Positions 41,960 through 44,707 of a DNA stretch of 44,707 bases are shown one piece after another. The notes below the pieces were generated by a model. It was not told where the DNA came from. It was given only the letters and a program-made list of their open reading frames with translations, and did not search any database. Position 1 is the stretch's first letter; each line of letters begins with the position of its first letter. The position numbers were made by a program, and so were the translations under genes. This DNA comes from Streptomyces silaceus. GTDB taxonomy: Bacteria > Actinomycetota > Actinomycetes > Streptomycetales > Streptomycetaceae. Location of the stretch: NCBI RefSeq assembly GCF_001419745.1, contig NZ_LIRJ01000146.1, positions 1 through 44,707 of the forward strand, in the 5' to 3' direction.

Positions 41960-44707
41960 GCCGGCCGCGCACGGTCTCGCCGAAGCGGTCGACCGCCGCC
42001 GGGTCGAGCAGCGCGAGCACGGGCAGCACCCGCCACCAGTCGTCGCGCACGAGCAGGTCGCGGACGAGCTGCTCGCCCGAGGCCGCGCGGACCTCCGGGG
42101 GCGGTTCCGCATAGGCGTGCAGGAGCACGAGACGGCGCAGCATCGACGGGATGCCGATGGGCAGACCGTCCATCGAGCACCACTCCCGGCCGCCGCCCAG
42201 GTGGGCGAGGGCGGCCGTGGCGAGGAACGTCCCGGCGGTCTGTTCCGGCACCCGCGGCTCCCACGCGCCGACGGCGTCGTCCAGCAGGAACGCGGTCATC
42301 GCCCACAGCGCCTCCGACTCGGCCCGCTGCGGGCTGCCCGACCACACGTCCCTGCGCCGCCACTCCTTGAACCGCGCACGGGCCTCGGCGCGGTCGACGC
42401 GGGCCAGCGCGAGGACCGCCGAGGCGCGCTCGAACGGCGAGGCCAGCCAGCGCGTGGAGGCCGTCCTCGGCATACGGGAGTGCAGGCCCGTCGCCGCCCG
42501 GCCCACGGAACGCTCACGGCTGGCGATCCACTGGCGCACCGCGTCCGGCTGGCCCCACAGGGTCGCGGCGAGCGCCGCCCACCACACGGCGGAGGGGTCC
42601 GGCCGCGGGTCCTCCTCACCGGCCTTCGCGCGGGCCAGTTCCGCGTACCGCGCCCGGCGCGGGTCGTCCGGCGGGAGCTGTCTGATCAGCGAGGCGAGAC
42701 AGGTGACCGCCCTCTCGCCGTACCCCTCCTCTACGAGGGCGGCGGCCCGGTCCACCCCCTTGAAGCGGGCCAGCATGTCGACCGCGTCGGGCCAGAGCCC
42801 GCCGGCGCCGTTCGGCAGCCGCAGCCCCGCCCTGCGCAGGACGCCCTTCGTCCCGGCCCCGACCTCGAACCGCCAGGCCAGGGTGTACGCCCAGGTCGTC
42901 GACGGCTCGGCGGCGTGCCGGGAGAGCGTGCGCGCCAGGTCGCCGTTGCCCGCGGTGGCGAGCGCCGTGGGGAGCGTCGAGAGCACCGGGCGCAGCGCGA
43001 CGCGGTCGCTGCCGGGGCTGCGGGAGCGCTCCGCGAGCGACCGCGCGCGGGCGACGGCCTCCTCGGGGGCGGTGGCGACCAGGGAGAGGGCGATGGCCGC
43101 CTCCACCTCGGCGGCCGTCTCGGGGGCCAGCGTGGCCGCGGCCCGCCCGGCCTCCGTGGTCCGCCCCGCCAGCGCGAGCGCCTCGCCCGCGTACCGCCGT
43201 GCCCCGGCGTCGAGCGGCGGCAGGTCGACCTGCTCCCCGCGCTCGGCGGCCGCGCAGAGCGCGAACGTGTCGCCGGGCACCGCGTCTTGGCGCACGTACG
43301 CCCCGCCCCCGCGCACCCGCGCGTGGATGTCCAGCCGCTCGGCGCGCACCGGATCGGTCGGCCACAACAGCAGGGCGAGCGAGGAGAGGGCGAGCCCGGC
43401 GCGTCTGCGGGGCACCTGTTCCGCGGCCCGCAGGAGGCGCTCGCCGCGGTCCGGGTGGGCCTCGCGGACCAGCAGCGCCGCGCACCCCAGGAGCAGGGCG
43501 CGGTCGGGCTGCTCACGGTCCGGCCGCCTGCGCAGCAGCTCCGCCGACTCCTGTGCGGCCTCGGCCAGTTCCATGACGTCGACGGACGTGTCCGCGCGGG
43601 CGCGCTCGGCGAGGGCGCGCAGCACGGCGACCCGCTCCCGGACCTCCTCGGGGCGCAGCGCCTCGGCCAGGGCGGCGCGTGGTTCCCCCGCCCTGAGCAG
43701 CCCGGTCGCACGGTCCAGGCAGAACCTGTGGTGGGCGTACCCGGCCGCCGACGGCACGGCCCCGACCGACCGCCTCGCGAGGTCCGCGGTCTCCTCGGCG
43801 ACGCTCCGGGCGAGCCGCGGGTCGGGCACCGCCGTGTGCGCGACCATCCGCGCCAGGGCACGACTCCTGCCCTCGGGCGAGAGCAGGGACCGGGCCATGC
43901 CTTCCGCGAGCGCCCCGCGCCCCAGGGCGGCCCACACGGCGGGCAGGCACTCCGGCAGGGATCCGCCCCGGTGTCCCAGCTCGTCGTCGAGCAGGGCCAG
44001 GTCGCTCACCGTGCCGAGGTCGGCACCGGGCAGCGCGACGAGCCGTCTGCGGGCGGCCTGGATGTCGGCCCGCGCGACGACGTCGCTGCCGGTGACGGCG
44101 AGGAGCCGTTCCTGGCGGCGCGGATCGGTGATGGTGGCGAGGTGGCGCTTCAGGTCGTCGCCGCCCGCGAGCAGCCTGCCGTAGGTGTGCAGCAGATAGC
44201 CGGGCGTCTCCTCGGGCCAGCCCCGGTCGCGGTACCCGTCGGCCCACGCGTGGATGCGGGCGCGGTACTCCGCGACGGCCGGGCCGAGCGCCTGCTCGGC
44301 CTGCTCGCGCAGCGTCTCGTGGGCGAACAGATAGCCCTGCTCCTCCTGGAGGTCCCAGCGGGTGCGGGTGCGCAGACTGCGGCCGAGCACGCTGGCGAGC
44401 CGGGACTCCAGTTGGTAGGGGAGCATCTTCGTCAGCTCGACGAGGTCGCGGGCGGTGAGGCCGCCCTGGGCCGCGGTGAGCAGGCCGAGCAGGTCCACCT
44501 GCGAACGGTCGCCGCGCAGCGCCTCGTGCAGCTCGCGCTTGGCCTCGTCCCGGGTGTGCCGGGCGAACTCGTTCGCGTCCAGGCGCCGGCAGACGCAGTG
44601 CCGCAGCGGGTGGTCGTCCGGCACGTCGAGGGGGACGCCCGGGTGCGGGCGGCTGGTCACCAGGACCCGGACGTTCTCGGGGGGCCGGGGCGGCAGCAGG
44701 GTGGCGA
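41952..44707 (-). CDS. STAND/NACHT-type NTPase, C-terminal part (5' end outside window)
   Basis: At least 917 residues are present, and the frame stays open to the right edge, so the start and the nucleotide-binding P-loop lie outside. The first visible residues, PPENVRVLVTSRPHPGVPLDVPDDHPLR, resemble the sensor region of NACHT/AAA signalling ATPases (LVTSRP). A winged-helix-like part follows (DLLGLLTAAQGGLTARDLVELTKML, then YLFAHETLREQ). The rest, some 650 residues, is Ala/Leu/Arg-rich helical sequence resembling TPR-like repeats (AESLVATAPEEAVARARSL-type units). Such proteins couple ligand binding by the repeats to an N-terminal effector; in Streptomyces this is often a protease or unknown domain. 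A defence role cannot be judged without the missing end. Confidence 0.8.
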   Translation of the reverse strand, partial: ATLLPPRPPENVRVLVTSRPHPGVPLDVPDDHPLRHCVCRRLDANEFARHTRDEAKRELHEALRGDRSQVDLLGLLTAAQGGLTARDLVELTKMLPYQLESRLASVLGRSLRTRTRWDLQEEQGYLFAHETLREQAEQALGPAVAEYRARIHAWADGYRDRGWPEETPGYLLHTYGRLLAGGDDLKRHLATITDPRRQERLLAVTGSDVVARADIQAARRRLVALPGADLGTVSDLALLDDELGHRGGSLPECLPAVWAALGRGALAEGMARSLLSPEGRSRALARMVAHTAVPDPRLARSVAEETADLARRSVGAVPSAAGYAHHRFCLDRATGLLRAGEPRAALAEALRPEEVRERVAVLRALAERARADTSVDVMELAEAAQESAELLRRRPDREQPDRALLLGCAALLVREAHPDRGERLLRAAEQVPRRRAGLALSSLALLLWPTDPVRAERLDIHARVRGGGAYVRQDAVPGDTFALCAAAERGEQVDLPPLDAGARRYAGEALALAGRTTEAGRAAATLAPETAAEVEAAIALSLVATAPEEAVARARSLAERSRSPGSDRVALRPVLSTLPTALATAGNGDLARTLSRHAAEPSTTWAYTLAWRFEVGAGTKGVLRRAGLRLPNGAGGLWPDAVDMLARFKGVDRAAALVEEGYGERAVTCLASLIRQLPPDDPRRARYAELARAKAGEEDPRPDPSAVWWAALAATLWGQPDAVRQWIASRERSVGRAATGLHSRMPRTASTRWLASPFERASAVLALARVDRAEARARFKEWRRRDVWSGSPQRAESEALWAMTAFLLDDAVGAWEPRVPEQTAGTFLATAALAHLGGGREWCSMDGLPIGIPSMLRRLVLLHAYAEPPPEVRAASGEQLVRDLLVRDDWWRVLPVLALLDPAAVDRFGETVRGRLS

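Overview
The window is high-GC actinobacterial DNA, almost certainly a Streptomyces chromosome. The evidence is the codon bias, GTG/TTG starts, streptogrisin-type protease, DasR-like boxes, sugar importers lacking their own ATPase, and the neighbourhood of an HTH-bearing murA paralogue, aconitase and ngcEFG, which from memory resembles the SCO5998-SCO6007 region of S. coelicolor. I place 33 protein genes; the last runs off the right edge. No rRNA, tRNA, IS element or CRISPR array was seen.

Layout. (1) 175-7015, minus strand: two consecutive ABC sugar importers. The promoter-proximal one is NgcEFG (N-acetylglucosamine/diacetylchitobiose); the second has unknown substrate. Neither has an ATPase, so both presumably use the shared MsiK-type ATPase. 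Each operon is preceded by a 16-bp DasR-like box. (2) 7692-11597: a secreted GH92 alpha-mannosidase with discoidin-like modules, divergent from ngcE; together these look like a glycan/amino-sugar scavenging locus. (3) 11717-14350: a tightly coupled pair, a DUF7019-like (SAVMC3_10250 family) protein and a HEAT-repeat protein. (4) 14347-20102: DinB/DUF664 protein, streptogrisin-like protease, MFS exporter, VOC protein, a secreted three-repeat protein and a MerR regulator. (5) 20194-26023: flavin monooxygenase-like protein, aconitase, methyltransferase and TetR regulator. This part is rich in operators: iron-box-like sites before the monooxygenase and aconitase, an 18-bp palindrome before aconitase, and a perfect 39-bp inverted repeat between methyltransferase and tetR.

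(6) 26059-31156: ECF sigma factor with a SnoaL-like tail, an Old Yellow Enzyme homologue lacking the catalytic His/Asn/Tyr, a LacI regulator and a secreted amidohydrolase. (7) 31250-33595: an HTH-MurA fusion and a lipoprotein, convergent across a terminator. (8) 33823-41208: an aryl-CoA catabolic island with aryl-CoA ligase, PaaX regulator, bifunctional flavin hydroxylase/OYE-type reductase (2-aminobenzoyl-CoA or salicylyl-CoA type), crotonase-fold enzyme, acyl-CoA dehydrogenase and RidA-like protein. The two outward-reading operons share an exact 13-bp operator-like sequence. (9) 41477-44707: an RsbW-like ATP-binding protein and the C-terminal part of a STAND/NACHT-type NTPase.

The strongest leads are the shared operator of the aryl-CoA island; the ATCTC-N6-GAGATAACC element shared by the HTH-MurA and aconitase upstream regions; the active-site-stripped OYE; the paired DasR-like boxes; and the DUF7019-HEAT pair.
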